From: Desulfosediminicola flagellatus
Lineage (GTDB): Bacteria > Desulfobacterota > Desulfobulbia > Desulfobulbales > Desulfocapsaceae
Reading direction: 5' to 3'
Length of the DNA: 64,000 nt
Assembly (NCBI RefSeq): GCF_005116655.2
Contig: NZ_CP050698.1
Coordinates: 760,001-824,000 of the forward strand
Shown here: positions 27,226-36,242 of the stretch, in pieces
Position numbering within the stretch: the stretch's first letter is position 1
Layout: each line of letters starts with the position of its first letter
Program-made: the position numbers and the translations under genes
The notes under the pieces: generated by a model
Seen by the model: the letters and a program-made list of their open reading frames with translations, nothing else
What the model was told of the DNA's origin: nothing
Database searches by the model: none

Positions 27226-27945
27226 TTATTTATCTTTCTTTTTTGGGGTAATGACGAGCACATTAGCATCAAAGGTCAGTGTCGCGAGCATAATAGCGGG
27301 TATCAGTCTATTAAACTTCACCTCATAATGTTGGTTATCACTCATAGGGTTAGGATTTAATGGATCGGCAATGAGTGCACTTCGTGTCTTGAAATCGTAA
27401 CCTGAAAGAACGACAAAATGACCGGTTGGTTCACCATTAATATCATCGTAGAATAATTCATTTCCCCTATCCACCTCTCTGGCGCAGCGATAGAGATAGG
27501 TTGATGATAAGCCTGTAATGATCGGTTTATCTTTTTTTAGAAAACCCCGAATGAATTCTGTTGACAGGTCTTTCAGCAGTATTTTTCCTTTCAGGTTTAA
27601 AAATTCTCTATAGGCTGTGGTTACCACTTCCATCTTAGCAGTATGCTTCACCTCCAACTGCAGTGCGAGTTTTTCCAGCATATCTTCCGCGGGCAATTCA
27701 AACCATGTGGGATCAAAAACCTGCATATCAAAGGTATAGAGGGTTGCATTGTATCCACGCTTAAGAGCGTGGCAGCCAAGTAAAACCGCGAGAGTTCCAC
27801 CATCTTCAAGATGCTGAACTTCGTCAATAACCTGAGAGAGTGAAATGTCATCGTTATAATACGAGTAAATTGAGTGAAGACAGGTAGGGCCGCAGGTAGT
27901 GTCATCGGGTTGCGGCAGTATTTCAAAGTGCAGTCGAGTTTCCAT
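27226..27945 (-). CDS. C39-like papain-fold peptidase or peptidase-like protein
   Basis: A protein of 239 residues with no signal peptide. The N-terminal PQPDDTTCGPTCLHSIYSYY carries the Cys (Cys18) and oxyanion-side Gln region of C39 peptidases. GHFVVLSGYDFKTRSALIADP supplies the His and the Asp expected for the triad. The central about 80 residues are helical and variable. It opens the three-gene minus-strand operon with the ATP-grasp and GCS2 ligases. In such amidoligase clusters a papain-like peptidase is thought to release or edit the conjugate. The catalytic residues support activity; the substrate is unknown. Confidence 0.85.
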   Translation of the reverse strand: METRLHFEILPQPDDTTCGPTCLHSIYSYYNDDISLSQVIDEVQHLEDGGTLAVLLGCHALKRGYNATLYTFDMQVFDPTWFELPAEDMLEKLALQLEVKHTAKMEVVTTAYREFLNLKGKILLKDLSTEFIRGFLKKDKPIITGLSSTYLYRCAREVDRGNELFYDDINGEPTGHFVVLSGYDFKTRSALIADPLNPNPMSDNQHYEVKFNRLIPAIMLATLTFDANVLVITPKKKDK

Positions 27946-28612
27946 ACGATAAGTATATAGGAAGAGGTGGAGTAATAGGTTGCGAATGCAACAGAGCCTG
28001 AAAGTATATTCCGGCCCATAGATAGAATAGCATTTTATTTACTGATTATAGAGAAAATGTCATCAGAATTTTTCAAAACGCAAAACATGTTTTGGGTATC
28101 AATCTTTGAAGTTCTCGTTTTGATAAATGTAGTGACTGCAGGGGAAGAGTCTGAAGGTGTTAAGTACAGACAGAGGAGTGCTGTGGTTGAGGAGAAACTT
28201 ACGTCGCTTCGGGGATGGAGATGGAGGGGGGGTAGGCATTGCGGTGTGAGCAGTGAGTTTTTGTTGCTTTACTGAATTTGAACAATGGGGCGATGGGGTA
28301 GGAATTGGAAATTATCATGAAGTATCTCCGAAAATTATCATGCAAAGATTTTCCCCTTTTAATTAATTGCCTTCTAAGAAGAAAAAACAGCCTGTTCCAA
28401 AGGGTAATTATCAACATTCTAGAATGTTGAATTGCCAATCTTCGTATTCAATGTATCGGGTCTTCAAGGAGGAGATATGTAAAAAAACTTTATCAGCCAT
28501 GCGGACAGGCATTTTGCACGGTTAAGCATGTGGCCGAAACGAGTTGAAGTATGTATAATCTGTTAGGATAGAAGCAAGGTTGACATGACTGTATTACAAA
28601 TGGAATAATTTC
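27946..28612. other. Divergent intergenic region
   Basis: About 670 bp without a convincing gene; the 72-codon plus frame at 28057 has no domain and no ribosome site. It contains a direct repeat AAATTATCATG (about 28310 and 28334) and the palindrome listed at 28411. Confidence 0.45.
28411..28430. promoter_or_regulatory. Perfect 20-bp palindrome, candidate operator
   Basis: TCAACATTCTAGAATGTTGA is fully self-complementary and lies about 180 nt upstream of the HlyIII/PAQR gene. The size and symmetry fit a dimeric repressor site, but no regulator gene is adjacent. Confidence 0.35.
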
Positions 28613-29293
28613 ATGCATGTGCCATATCCTATTCCCGGCTTCAGTGATCCTTTTAGTTCTCTGAGCCATCTTGTGGGAGCATTTATTTTTCTCGTATTAT
28701 CGATCCCTCTGTTAAGATCGGGGAAAGGTAATCTGCTGAGACTTTTTGCTCTGAGTGTCTTTTCATTTGCCAGCGTGTTTATGCTTTCCATGAGTGGAGT
28801 ATATCATCTGCTGTCACCGGAAGGGGAGGCGAGAACGGTTCTGCAGCGGCTCGATCACTCGGCGATATTCGTTTTAATTGTCGGTACGATGACTCCTATT
28901 CACCTGATTCTGTTTCGTGGGTTCATGCGTTGGGGGTGGCTGATAATGGTATGGGTGATTGCCATAACCTCAATCGTTTTGAAAAATATCTTTTTCACCT
29001 CGTTTCCTGACTGGCTGGGGCTCGTTCTGTTTTTATCTTTAGGCTGGGGTGGAGCTGTAACTGCAGGTATTCTCTGGTATCAAAGAAGCTTGAAGTTTAT
29101 CAGTATGCTCATTTGGGGCGGTCTGGCATATACCGCAGGTGCTGTCTTAGAATTTATTCAACAGCCTGTCATTATTCCAGGGGTGCTTGGGCCACATGAG
29201 CTGTTTCATGTAGCTGTTCTTGTGGGGTTGAGTCTGCACTGGAAATATATCTACGGTATTGTACCGTTACATCATGTCCTAAAAGAGAGGTGA
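28613..29293 (+). CDS. Hemolysin III/PAQR-family membrane protein
   Basis: A protein of 226 residues with seven predicted TM helices. The PAQR/HlyIII motifs are present: SLSHLVGAF near the N-terminus, LQRLDHSAIFVLIVGTMTP in the centre and GPHELFHVAVLVG near the C-terminus, supplying the three metal-binding His residues plus Ser and Asp of the family. Bacterial members are inner-membrane proteins with proposed membrane-fluidity or hydrolase roles. The Shine-Dalgarno sequence is weak. No neighbour suggests a pathway. Confidence 0.88.
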   Translation: MHVPYPIPGFSDPFSSLSHLVGAFIFLVLSIPLLRSGKGNLLRLFALSVFSFASVFMLSMSGVYHLLSPEGEARTVLQRLDHSAIFVLIVGTMTPIHLILFRGFMRWGWLIMVWVIAITSIVLKNIFFTSFPDWLGLVLFLSLGWGGAVTAGILWYQRSLKFISMLIWGGLAYTAGAVLEFIQQPVIIPGVLGPHELFHVAVLVGLSLHWKYIYGIVPLHHVLKER

Positions 29294-29843
29294 TGATGAT
29301 AAACAACCGCATTTTGGGCAAACAGCAATAGACAAAAAAGCAGGTATTGAAGTCGCCATTAAAAGGTTCGTGTCCTACCTTAGTCATGAAATTCACAATA
29401 GAGTGTGAAACCGTGGTCTGCACTCTATCTGGGGAGCGAAGTTAAGGATCGGCTATGAAAATGGGCCACAACTGAACACTCGTCGGAGCTGTCGATTTTT
29501 GACGTAGCGTCTTAACACCTCAAGCTTGTCGGTAAAGTTATTCCGCTTCTCTGTCGTATATATGCAACGGCCTCGTGATATTGTCGTGCTATCATGCATG
29601 ATGCCTATCATGTTTTTGCATTATACTTATTGGTCATCGACAATATTTTCATAGGTTGTCTATAGTGAAGTTCAGGAAGGCAGCCGACGTGATTGTCAAG
29701 GCAGGGCGTTGTTCAACGGAATAGCCTAATATCACAAAAGGGAAATTTTGCCCGAAAACACGGAGAATATCACATTTTCAAGTCAATTTATTTTGATAAC
29801 AAGTGGTTAGGTGCTATAAAAGTTTATCACTGGAGATGAATTT
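29294..29843. other. Spacer without a recognised gene
   Basis: About 550 bp with no coding frame I can defend. It is followed by the sulfatase remnant, so it may contain the promoter region of that former gene; a GGAG site at about 29832 still precedes its ATG. Confidence 0.4.
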
Positions 29844-30009
29844 ATGATGAATGCACCAAAATTCTTATTTTCGATTCTCATATTAGGTTTTTGTTTCATG
29901 TCTGCTCTTCCTTCTTTAGCAGCAGATAAGCCAAGCGTGGTTGTAATGATGGTGGATAATCTGGATTGAGAAAACCTGGCGTCCGAGTGAAATCAAGTTG
30001 GTGAAATAA
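29844..30009 (+). pseudogene. Sulfatase gene collapsed by a large internal deletion
   Basis: From ATG 29844, with GGAGATGAATTT before it, comes a signal peptide (FLFSILILGFCFMSALPSLA) and then DKPSVVVMMVDNL, the start of a secreted arylsulfatase-type enzyme, ending in a stop after 41 codons. A shift of one frame at the junction gives IEKTWRPSEIKLVK and a stop at 30009, which looks like a sulfatase C-terminal tail. The catalytic middle, several hundred residues, is missing. This is a family-based reading of a very short relic. Confidence 0.65.
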
Positions 30010-30094
30010 AGATTGAAAGGGCTGGTTAATATGTTGTTGCAGCACAAAGAATTGGCGCGCCGCCGCTGAACCACAGCGTTATGGATTGAGAAGG

Positions 30095-30673
30095 ATGAAT
30101 CACTCAAGGAAACTAACACGTAAAGAATCATTCAGGCTCTTAGCCGCGTACGGTCGAGAAGCTAGCTGGACTGTACACTGTTTTGCAGTCGCCGAAGCGG
30201 CGGTGAGGGTTGGTGATGTTATAGCGAGGAACCGGCCAATTGACTGTTCCTTCCTCTGGTCTACGGCTTTGCTTCATGACATAGGGAGATACATAACACA
30301 CGACCCATTACTTCATGGTGTCGAGGGCTATAAACTCCTGTCGATGTTGAAGTATGAAAAAGAAGCCTACGTCTGCGCAGCACACATTCTTTTCGGTCTC
30401 AATGCCGTAGAGGCCTCTCAGTTGGGCCTGCCCGCTCGTGACTTCGTGCCACGCACTATCGAGGAGAAGCTTGTACCGCTGGTTGATTACTTGATTGAGT
30501 ATGACCAGCCTACTACCTTAGATCGTAGGTTCTCGTCCTTGCGTAAACGCAATAACGGAAACTCATTCTTTTTAACTGGGCTTGATCGCGCGCAGGAATC
30601 TGCAAGACAATTCATGAAGGAAATCGAAGAGGAAATCGGCGAATCAGTAGAGAGGATTGTCGCGTATCAATAG
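30095..30673 (+). CDS. HD-domain (HDIG-type) phosphohydrolase-like protein
   Basis: A protein of about 192 residues. Metal-binding HD motifs are visible: VHCFAVAEAAVRVG (first His), ALLHDIGRYITH (His-Asp) and a distal HGVEGYKLL and AAHILFG. Such proteins hydrolyse phosphate esters of nucleotides, but the substrate cannot be told. The start is uncertain: ATG 30095 has AGAAGG directly against it with no spacing, and an in-frame TTG at 30086 has no site. No signal peptide or TM segment. Confidence 0.75.
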   Translation: MNHSRKLTRKESFRLLAAYGREASWTVHCFAVAEAAVRVGDVIARNRPIDCSFLWSTALLHDIGRYITHDPLLHGVEGYKLLSMLKYEKEAYVCAAHILFGLNAVEASQLGLPARDFVPRTIEEKLVPLVDYLIEYDQPTTLDRRFSSLRKRNNGNSFFLTGLDRAQESARQFMKEIEEEIGESVERIVAYQ

Positions 30674-30912
30674 ATGAGAAAGGGGATAATCGTCTTTTGA
30701 CTTTTGTCATAATTTTTAATAGCAAAATAATGCACAGGATAAACCTGTGATCATCGTGTTGCTCCATTTCCAGAGTGTCGTGGGCCGATACTGCTTTCTT
30801 ATCATTCACTGTAAAGTGGCATATTAGTAGTGCAATCACTTAAAAGAGACTTCCTGGTTATCGGGATCCAACGATGTTCAGGTAGTATATATCCATTGAG
30901 TTGAGTAAAGAA

Positions 30913-30970
30913 TTCACCCCTTTTCCCCGTATCTATAAACGTAATATATCACTTACGTCACATGGGTGAA
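30913..30970. promoter_or_regulatory. Nested inverted repeats
   Basis: The outer arms TTCACCC (30913) and GGGTGAA (ending 30970) enclose the inner arms ACGTAA (30939) and TTACGT (30953). Both pairs are perfect. It lies about 540 nt upstream of the next gene. Confidence 0.35.
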
Positions 30971-31390
30971 GAAGGATACTCTTCCCTCAACATGTTAATG
31001 CAACCCCGCCTGTAAATTTTTTATTACTTAATGTTGTAATAATAACGTAAATCTACGCGTCCATTTTCTGTTTCAACAATGACTCTATTCAGTATTTCTT
31101 CACTGCCTAACTTGCTATAGGTGTCAAACGATGATACGCTTTTTTTGTGGCATATATGAGCATATGCTTACTACGTGGTATTTATCCATTCTTAATATAA
31201 CCAATCGCGAATGAGCATTATCTATCAAAAAAAGATATACGAATATCGTTCGATTGATGCCGAACGTTTTATATTCAGACAATATAAAACAATCATCAGG
31301 ATCATTAACTCATGCAATGAGTAGGATGAATCTTCTTCATCGAATATTTATGGAAAATGATATGGAAACACGACGAAGTAAATTCCTTTT

Positions 31391-31432
31391 ATCAGGCCAT
31401 CGGTAACAGCTGTATGTTTCTGATGGCCTGAT
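31391..31432. promoter_or_regulatory. 11-bp stem hairpin upstream of the CARDB protein
   Basis: ATCAGGCCATC and GATGGCCTGAT are perfectly complementary around a 20-nt loop, 76 nt before the ATG at 31508. No T-run follows, so a leader-RNA hairpin or operator is more likely than a terminator. Confidence 0.45.
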
Positions 31433-31507
31433 AGCCAATTATCGAAATAGCTCATGATTTAGAACTTATCAATTTGATAAAAATTTGTGGAATCGGGGGG
31501 AGTATCC

Positions 31508-33535
31508 ATGAAAAAATATTTTTTGAATAAGTATTTTGATTCATATTTTTCACTGTTTATCGAAATTTTAATTTTTCCTTCTTTAGTAATTCTTTTTTTC
31601 CCACATACCTCTACAGCAGAAATTGTAACGTATTCTGTAAACCACAGGTTTTCGATAGATGATGTCCAAGGCGGTTTCAATGGCAAAACCTATGCTCAGG
31701 ACTCTTCGATTATTTGTGGTATTTCTGATGCCTGCCCTGCAGAGGCACAACCGTTTTCTGACACTTCAGGCACTATACTCTACCCTGTTGACAATGAATT
31801 TGGATTTTACGTAGCTGACTTTGTAGGTGCAGCCCAGAAAGTCAGAGATGATGATTATGCTGAAGGTTGGGTTGGGAATATCATCTCGAACGGAGAAGTA
31901 ATCGGTCTGAAGGTATCAAATGCTGAAACTGACACGTTTAAGGTAAAAGCACCAATGGGAACGTGGTGTGCCGGGCTTGGCGGAAACATGGTAAAATGCT
32001 CAACCGAGCACTTTACGGTACTTGAGCATATTAAGACCTGCTATGAAACGATACCGTATAAGTATGCTGATCCAATATCTGGTGACCAAAGCCCTCTTTT
32101 TGATCCTGCTTCAGGGGATGCTATTGAAAACGCCACTTGCGATGAAGGTGTATTGGATAATACATTGTATGTCGTTAAAAATGGACTTCCCTCAATCGAG
32201 GAATTGGGGGTTGACTCTGACGGTTACCCTAACCTTATCCCGAACGAATCTTCAGTTCGTGAGGACATTGCTGTAAGCAGAGATTACTCAATTACTAAAA
32301 AAGATGATGGAAAGGCGTTATACCGGTTCGGTAGTTTAATAAAACGGCCCAACGATATCAGACTGTATGCACGAATACCACTCCCCCAGGAATGGAAAGA
32401 TAATCCTGGCACGAATTATCCGATACTCCGGGCTGAATTGCATGTTGACCACCTCATAACCAACAACCCTAACGATCAAATACGTCCAGAAGATATGGAG
32501 AATGAGGGTGCAACAGGTCGACTGCCTGGGTATTACTCATACGGTGGTGTTTGGTTTTCTACAAGAGATTGTTATGAAGGAGATGGCGATTTCATAGGGG
32601 AAGGCACGGTATTCAAAAACCCACCATTTGCTGAGTCGATCGGAAATAAAGAAACCGACCCTGTTGCGTTTTCAGAGGATTTGCGTGAAGGTTTTACGAA
32701 CGCCTGGTACACAACTACCGATCGTGACCCTTTCGAAGATTATTATGTTGGCGACAATTACGTGAGTGGTCCGCGCTGGCGTTTGAAAGCAAACAAGTTT
32801 GGCCAGGATATCCCAGGCCTCGAATTACCTTCAGTTGAATGTATGCCGACACCTTATACATCTCAATTTATAAAATATAAAGCAGGAGAAACAACAACAA
32901 CTGTCATTGATTTACTCGACTTTGAAGACGAGAACTCTCCTCTTCTCTGGAGTGAGGGATGGATGAGTCCCAATGGTGTCAATGTGATTGCTTTGGATAA
33001 AGACGGAAATCAAATACGAGATGATGAAGGCAACCTCATTTCTGTAAATGGTTCTCCTCTTACAGAAGACTTTGACCTTGCTGTCTATGTCAAAGGGGAT
33101 AAAAAAACTACAGCAATCTATAACGCCACCTTGATACTTGAGTATGAAGGTGAAGGTGATGGTGAAGGACCAGGTACGCCGCCTGCAGAAGAAAAGGTAT
33201 ATGACCTTTCTCTGGATACGTTCAAAGTACCCAGAAAAATTTCAGGGGGAACAACCAAAAAGTTTAATATATACATAACTAACTATGGCCCCGATGTTGC
33301 TGAGGGCACTCTGGTAATTGAGGCAAATCTAGCAAGTTTTGACATCGTAATTGATATGATAGCAAAAGAGGTTTCAGCCATTGCACCGGGCGAGACTGTT
33401 AAAATAATAGTTCCATGGGAAGCGCCATATTATGACAATGAGTATGTTAACTTGACAGCAACTCTCAATGCTGAAGGGGATATCAATCCAGAAAACAATA
33501 CCCTCACAGGGACTTCATTTTTAAGGATGCCGTAA
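31508..33535 (+). CDS. Large secreted protein with C-terminal CARDB-like domain
   Basis: A protein of 675 residues from ATG 31508 (GGGGGAG upstream). It has a long signal peptide (to about STA-EIV). The bulk has no recognised domain but contains paired cysteines (IICGISDACPAE, WCAGLGG, CYETIPYK, CDEGV, CYEGDGDF, CMPTPY), suggesting disulphides. A short Gly/Glu hinge (EGEGDGEGPGTPPA) leads to a final CARDB-like beta-sandwich (about 575-670; NIYITNYGPDVAEGTL, then NPENNTLTG), often found in surface proteins of this type. It is followed 111 nt downstream by an exported ankyrin protein, with a hairpin between. Function unknown. Confidence 0.75.
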   Translation: MKKYFLNKYFDSYFSLFIEILIFPSLVILFFPHTSTAEIVTYSVNHRFSIDDVQGGFNGKTYAQDSSIICGISDACPAEAQPFSDTSGTILYPVDNEFGFYVADFVGAAQKVRDDDYAEGWVGNIISNGEVIGLKVSNAETDTFKVKAPMGTWCAGLGGNMVKCSTEHFTVLEHIKTCYETIPYKYADPISGDQSPLFDPASGDAIENATCDEGVLDNTLYVVKNGLPSIEELGVDSDGYPNLIPNESSVREDIAVSRDYSITKKDDGKALYRFGSLIKRPNDIRLYARIPLPQEWKDNPGTNYPILRAELHVDHLITNNPNDQIRPEDMENEGATGRLPGYYSYGGVWFSTRDCYEGDGDFIGEGTVFKNPPFAESIGNKETDPVAFSEDLREGFTNAWYTTTDRDPFEDYYVGDNYVSGPRWRLKANKFGQDIPGLELPSVECMPTPYTSQFIKYKAGETTTTVIDLLDFEDENSPLLWSEGWMSPNGVNVIALDKDGNQIRDDEGNLISVNGSPLTEDFDLAVYVKGDKKTTAIYNATLILEYEGEGDGEGPGTPPAEEKVYDLSLDTFKVPRKISGGTTKKFNIYITNYGPDVAEGTLVIEANLASFDIVIDMIAKEVSAIAPGETVKIIVPWEAPYYDNEYVNLTATLNAEGDINPENNTLTGTSFLRMP

Positions 33536-33579
33536 TACATTTTACGGATCAACCTCAACAGACATTATCATCTATACCA

Positions 33580-33616
33580 ACAAGTCGAGCCAATCCTGAA
33601 GACTGGTTCGGCTTGT
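33580..33616 (+). other. Intercistronic hairpin
   Basis: ACAAGTCGAGCCA pairs with TGGTTCGGCTTGT (two G-U pairs) between the CARDB and ankyrin genes. There is no T-run, so it may be a weak terminator or mRNA-stability element. Confidence 0.5.
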
Positions 33617-33646
33617 GAAGCTGAATTCACATTAAGAGGCAGATAA

Positions 33647-34846
33647 ATGTTAGAGCTCAGATATCTATCATTAATGCTATGTGTATTGCTCAGCAGCATG
33701 CCGTTGCATGAATGTTTCGCAGAAAAACAGCGTGTTTTACACAAACAACCAGAGAAATTAATTTCGGAAGACATCAATACGGAATATGGCAATATTTTTC
33801 TTGCCGCAAGTATGGGTGATAGTGCCAGGCTTAAGATCTTGCTTGAACAGGGGCATAACATACATACCCGAAATAGTCAGATGCAAACTGCTCTCATTCT
33901 TGCCGCCAAAAACAATAATCTTGAATGTATTAAGTTGCTTATAGAAAAAGGTTCAGACCCAAACGCTCAGGATGAAGATGCAAGAACTGCCCTTATTTAT
34001 GCTGCCCAGCATGGACATGCCCAAAGTACTCAATTGCTGATTAACGCTGGTGCTGATACCAGCCTTAAGGATTACAGTGGGCGTAGTGCTGCATTTTGGG
34101 CAGCCAGTAGAGGACGTGAGGAAACCCTGAGAATCCTGCTTATGCATAATGCTGCAGTCAATGAGGAAGATTACTCAGGTCTGACACCTTTATTGATTGC
34201 CTTAGGAAGTGGTGATAATAAGACAATCAAACTGCTCTTAGAGTGCAATGCTGACATTAGTGCAAAAATGCCCAAGAGTGGTGACACGGTCCTTTTGTTA
34301 GCGGCAAGATTTGGATATCAAGATATTGTTCAGCTCTTATTGGAAAAGAAAGCAGACATAAACAAAGGCAATACAGGAAACGTAAAACCTTTAATGGCGG
34401 CCACAGCGCAAGGCCATACTGAATTGGTTCGTTTGCTTATAAAAAATGGCGCTGAGGTAAACGAACAGAGTTCAACCGGCAGGTCTGCTCTCTCCTACGC
34501 AGTTAATCATGAACACTATGATTTAATAGAGCTATTGATACAAAATGGAGCAGAAGTAAATATTGTTGACTCACAAGGAATATCACCACTTATCCTTGCC
34601 GCAGCACGGGGAGATTTTCGGTCTGTCCGTATCTTACTTCAAAACAGTGCAGCAATAGACAACAAAGATAATATGGGGTTCACCGCATTAATGGCGGCAG
34701 CCTCTAATGGTCATAACGATATCGTCCTGCATTTATTAAAACATCAGGCTCGAAAAGAGGTTGTGGACAGGAAGGGGTGGTCGGCAATAGACTGGGCTAA
34801 AAATAGTAATTACACAAAGACAGCAATGATTATTGAAAAATTTTAA
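33647..34846 (+). CDS. Exported ankyrin-repeat protein
   Basis: A protein of 399 residues. A signal peptide (to about CFA-EKQ) is followed by 11 consecutive ankyrin repeats of 33-34 residues from about residue 47 to the end, each with the TALxxAAxxGH..xxLLLxxGAD pattern (for example TALIYAAQHGHAQSTQLLI). Ankyrin arrays bind protein partners. Periplasmic or surface location is implied by the leader, and the adjacent secreted CARDB protein is a candidate partner. AGAGGCAG precedes the ATG. There is no enzymatic domain. Confidence 0.9.
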   Translation: MLELRYLSLMLCVLLSSMPLHECFAEKQRVLHKQPEKLISEDINTEYGNIFLAASMGDSARLKILLEQGHNIHTRNSQMQTALILAAKNNNLECIKLLIEKGSDPNAQDEDARTALIYAAQHGHAQSTQLLINAGADTSLKDYSGRSAAFWAASRGREETLRILLMHNAAVNEEDYSGLTPLLIALGSGDNKTIKLLLECNADISAKMPKSGDTVLLLAARFGYQDIVQLLLEKKADINKGNTGNVKPLMAATAQGHTELVRLLIKNGAEVNEQSSTGRSALSYAVNHEHYDLIELLIQNGAEVNIVDSQGISPLILAAARGDFRSVRILLQNSAAIDNKDNMGFTALMAAASNGHNDIVLHLLKHQARKEVVDRKGWSAIDWAKNSNYTKTAMIIEKF

Positions 34847-35276
34847 AGCCTTCTCTGAGCATAATACTTAGTCCTACTAATTACATTTGCAGGGTGTGCA
34901 TTTCCGGAAACGCTCATGGAATCTATTGTCTTTTATCCTTAACTTATGCAACAACCTCGACTCCAGTATCTTTATGTTATTACCAGTGAAGATGATATTA
35001 GAATCTCAGACCGCGGGTTTATGGAATTATTCAATAATTGAAAATAGCAAATATTCGATTCTGAATCAGGGCCTCTTTTTATGATTTTTGGGAGGAAGCG
35101 GTGTGGGACTATGGAATGTGTTTCTGCCGGCCTCTGTTCATATTGATTATGGGAACGTGCAATACTAAAAAAAAAATTGCTGAGAAGGATTTTGAGATAG
35201 AATAGGTAGTTTATGGCTGGAGTAGTACAAAATTTTTCAGGTCAGACAAACGAAGATTGGAGCATAAAAATAATCT
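34847..35276. other. Region upstream of the cytochrome cluster
   Basis: About 430 bp, AT-rich, probably containing the promoter for the first cytochrome gene. I see no convincing coding frame, riboswitch or terminator. Confidence 0.4.
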
Positions 35277-35963
35277 ATGAATACTTATAGAATATTATTG
35301 TTACAACTTCCTGTTATCGCCATGATGACGTTTGCCACAAGTTGTAGTGAACAAGCCAGGCATAAGACGCTAACTGTATTCTTTACCGGTGTACCTTCTA
35401 ATAAAGACGAAAGGAAGGAGTCTGCAAATGATCAACTGGCGAAAAGGACACGTTCCGAAAAGGATGGACCTCTTCTTTCCTTCCATAGCTATTTTACTTC
35501 AAAACAGTGTGGCGTATGTCACAAAACATCCTTTACTCAATCCCTTAACAGAAGAGCTCCAACGGGAGTACCGGTAATGTATTTTGACAGTGAAGGTGAA
35601 AATGCAACTCCTCAGCTGCCTTTTAGGGAGATATGCGTAAATTGCCATGCAAACAGGTCTCCCACTTTTGCCTCAGAAAACAACCTATGGCTACATGCAC
35701 CTGCTACCAAGGGTGGTTGCACTATCTGCCATGTTCCTCATCAGAGCAGATTTCCTGCCCTGCTTAAGGGTACACCTGCAAACCTCTGTACTATGTGTCA
35801 TCCAGAAGAATTGATCAAGTTTTCAAAAAGTCACAGTGAGTCAAAAGATTGTTCTCTATGTCATACTCCTCACTTAGGTAAAGATAAATTGCTCTTAATT
35901 CAAGATTATAAGGAAGTGCGATGGTTACCAGAGCCGGTTACGTATATTTTTAAAAAAAAATGA
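35277..35963 (+). CDS. Pentaheme c-type cytochrome, putative lipoprotein
   Basis: A protein of 228 residues with five CXXCH heme sites (CGVCH, CVNCH, CTICH, CTMCH, CSLCH). The N-terminal hydrophobic leader ends FATSC, a lipobox-like site at about Cys23, so it may be lipid-anchored. The segment RHKTLTVFFTGVP recurs almost unchanged in the 47733 cytochrome, and the whole protein is a paralogue of it with five sites in the same order. The two closing CTICHVPH and CSLCHTPH blocks are doubled-CXXCH (paired_CXXCH) type. It is the first gene of the cluster. An electron carrier in periplasm or outer membrane is likely. Confidence 0.9.
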   Translation: MNTYRILLLQLPVIAMMTFATSCSEQARHKTLTVFFTGVPSNKDERKESANDQLAKRTRSEKDGPLLSFHSYFTSKQCGVCHKTSFTQSLNRRAPTGVPVMYFDSEGENATPQLPFREICVNCHANRSPTFASENNLWLHAPATKGGCTICHVPHQSRFPALLKGTPANLCTMCHPEELIKFSKSHSESKDCSLCHTPHLGKDKLLLIQDYKEVRWLPEPVTYIFKKK

Positions 35964-36242
35964 AAACGCTTCATGCGATTTAACACAACATTTTATTACC
36001 AACATGAATGAGTATTAAATTCCGGAAAATGTGCAGGATATATCAATTTCAGGCGTCCTTACATTTTGCAATCTGCACTTCGGGTAGTGGACCTGTAATT
36101 TAAGCTATAGCTATTTGGACTACCATGGTGAAATAGACTGTTTCGAACGTGCGAGACAACGTTTTCTGTTGGAAACAGGCAGGTAATTTTTTGAAACAAT
36201 TCGTAAAATACGCGAAAGTTGAAAGTATCAGGAGGGTAGAAA

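Larger units (their letters stand above)
30674..31507. other. Long intergenic region with several dyads
   Basis: About 830 bp upstream of the large secreted CARDB protein and without a recognisable gene. Base composition is AT-rich. Two sets of inverted repeats are listed separately. It presumably holds the promoter of the downstream gene. Confidence 0.45.

Noticed and set aside
28057..28275. 72-codon open frame
   Set aside because: No domain, no ribosome site, atypical composition; probably non-coding.
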